Source of the DNA: Punica granatum
Taxonomy: Eukaryota; Streptophyta; Magnoliopsida; Myrtales; Lythraceae
NCBI RefSeq assembly: GCF_007655135.1
Contig: NC_045133.1
Span: forward strand, 24,153,845-24,217,844
DNA length: 64,000 nucleotides
Direction of reading: 5' to 3'
The position numbers were made by a program, and so were the translations under genes. A model generated the notes under the pieces. That model saw only the letters and a program-made list of their open reading frames with translations. It ran no database searches and had not been told where the DNA came from. Each line of letters begins with the position of its first letter. Positions within the stretch are counted from its first letter, which is position 1. This document shows positions 63,595-64,000 of the stretch, piece by piece.

Positions 63595-64000
63595 ATGGAG
63601 AGCAAGCCAAGCATTGTCCTTGGCAATGGAGGAGAGATCAGACTCCCTGTTGGGTTCAGGTTCCGTCCCACCGACGAGGAGCTCTTGGTTCACTATTTGA
63701 AGCGGAAGGTCCTGTCAGTTCCATTGCCAGCCCGCGTTATTCCCGAGCTCGACGTGCTTCGAACCAATCCCTGGGGATTGCCAGGTACAGATAATCTTGT
63801 TTCTGGAAAGTTGAGAAAAGAAAGAGACGAGCCAAGGAGCCCTGACACCTAAAAAACAGCTAATGAAACTGTTTTCCATAAGCGAGAGATGACCTTTTCG
63901 TCGATTTTTGCGGCCACGGATCGGTTTTTGTTTTTCATCGACATTCATTTTCTTTATCTTGTGATAATTGTTGCAGGTGATATGAGGGAGAGGAGGCACT
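63595..64000 (+). CDS. NAC domain transcription factor, NAC083/VNI2-like (3' partial)
   Basis: Exon 1 is 63595-63784 and exon 2 starts at 63977 and runs off the window. The intron is GT-AG (CCAG/GTACAG...TTGCAG) in phase 1. The protein begins MESKPSIVLGNGGEIRLPVG, then FRFRPTDEELLVHYLKRKV (NAC subdomain A). LPARVIPELDVLRTNPWGLP (subdomain B) follows, and across the intron GDMRERRH. The position of the first intron is the canonical one for NAC genes. The subdomain A/B wording resembles the NAC041/NAC083 (VNI2) branch, which includes a repressor of xylem vessel differentiation. The DNA-binding remainder and C terminus are outside the window, so subfamily placement is tentative. Confidence 0.9.

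Overview
This is a plant nuclear genome window, most likely from a eudicot. The genes have many introns with GT-AG splice sites, between them lie long AT-rich spacers, and plant-only families are present (PPR, GRAS, CC-type glutaredoxin, NAC, RLCK-VII, plant EXO70). A RAM1-type GRAS gene points to a host of arbuscular mycorrhizal fungi and argues against Brassicaceae. I cannot name the species from sequence alone. All gene names below rest on recalled protein families, not on a search.

Layout. 1-5.4 kb: the last exon of an ACT-domain (ACR) gene, a tRNA-derived SINE, a PPR gene resembling Arabidopsis At5g14080, and on the minus strand a complete seven-exon ribosomal protein eL8 (RPL7A) gene. 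5.4-10.4 kb: RPL7A shares a 362-bp head-to-head promoter with a complete 15-exon ARP2 gene. 11.1-11.9 kb: a two-exon Ole e 1-like secreted protein. 15.9-18.2 kb: RAM1. 22.2-22.5 kb: a single-exon ROXY1/2-like glutaredoxin. 22.5-36 kb: gene-poor, microsatellite-rich DNA holding a decayed, 5'-truncated Ty1/copia element (about 28.6-32.9 kb). 36.2-39.7 kb: a seven-exon CID-domain (RPRD-like) RNA polymerase II CTD-binding protein with a small hAT-like MITE in one intron. 44.3-46.4 kb: an intronless EXO70. 46.4-57.5 kb: a degraded region with local duplications, a broken ARM-repeat gene, a foldback MITE, a 37-nt C run and an unusual compound TRIM retrotransposon. 57.5-60.1 kb: an RLCK-VII (PBL-type) kinase. 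61.1 kb: tRNA-Gln(UUG). 63.6 kb to the end: the first exons of a NAC factor.

The genes do not form a pathway. They are independent housekeeping genes (RPL7A, ARP2, RPRD, tRNA) and regulatory genes (RAM1, ROXY, NAC, RLCK, EXO70). RAM1 is the most notable regulatory gene. The most unusual structure is the TRIM at 52424-53301, which I read as a concatemer: two 185-bp LTRs, two 48-bp deleted LTRs and one 20-bp residual LTR, alternating with about 70-bp PBS-to-PPT modules, all inside one 5-bp target-site duplication.
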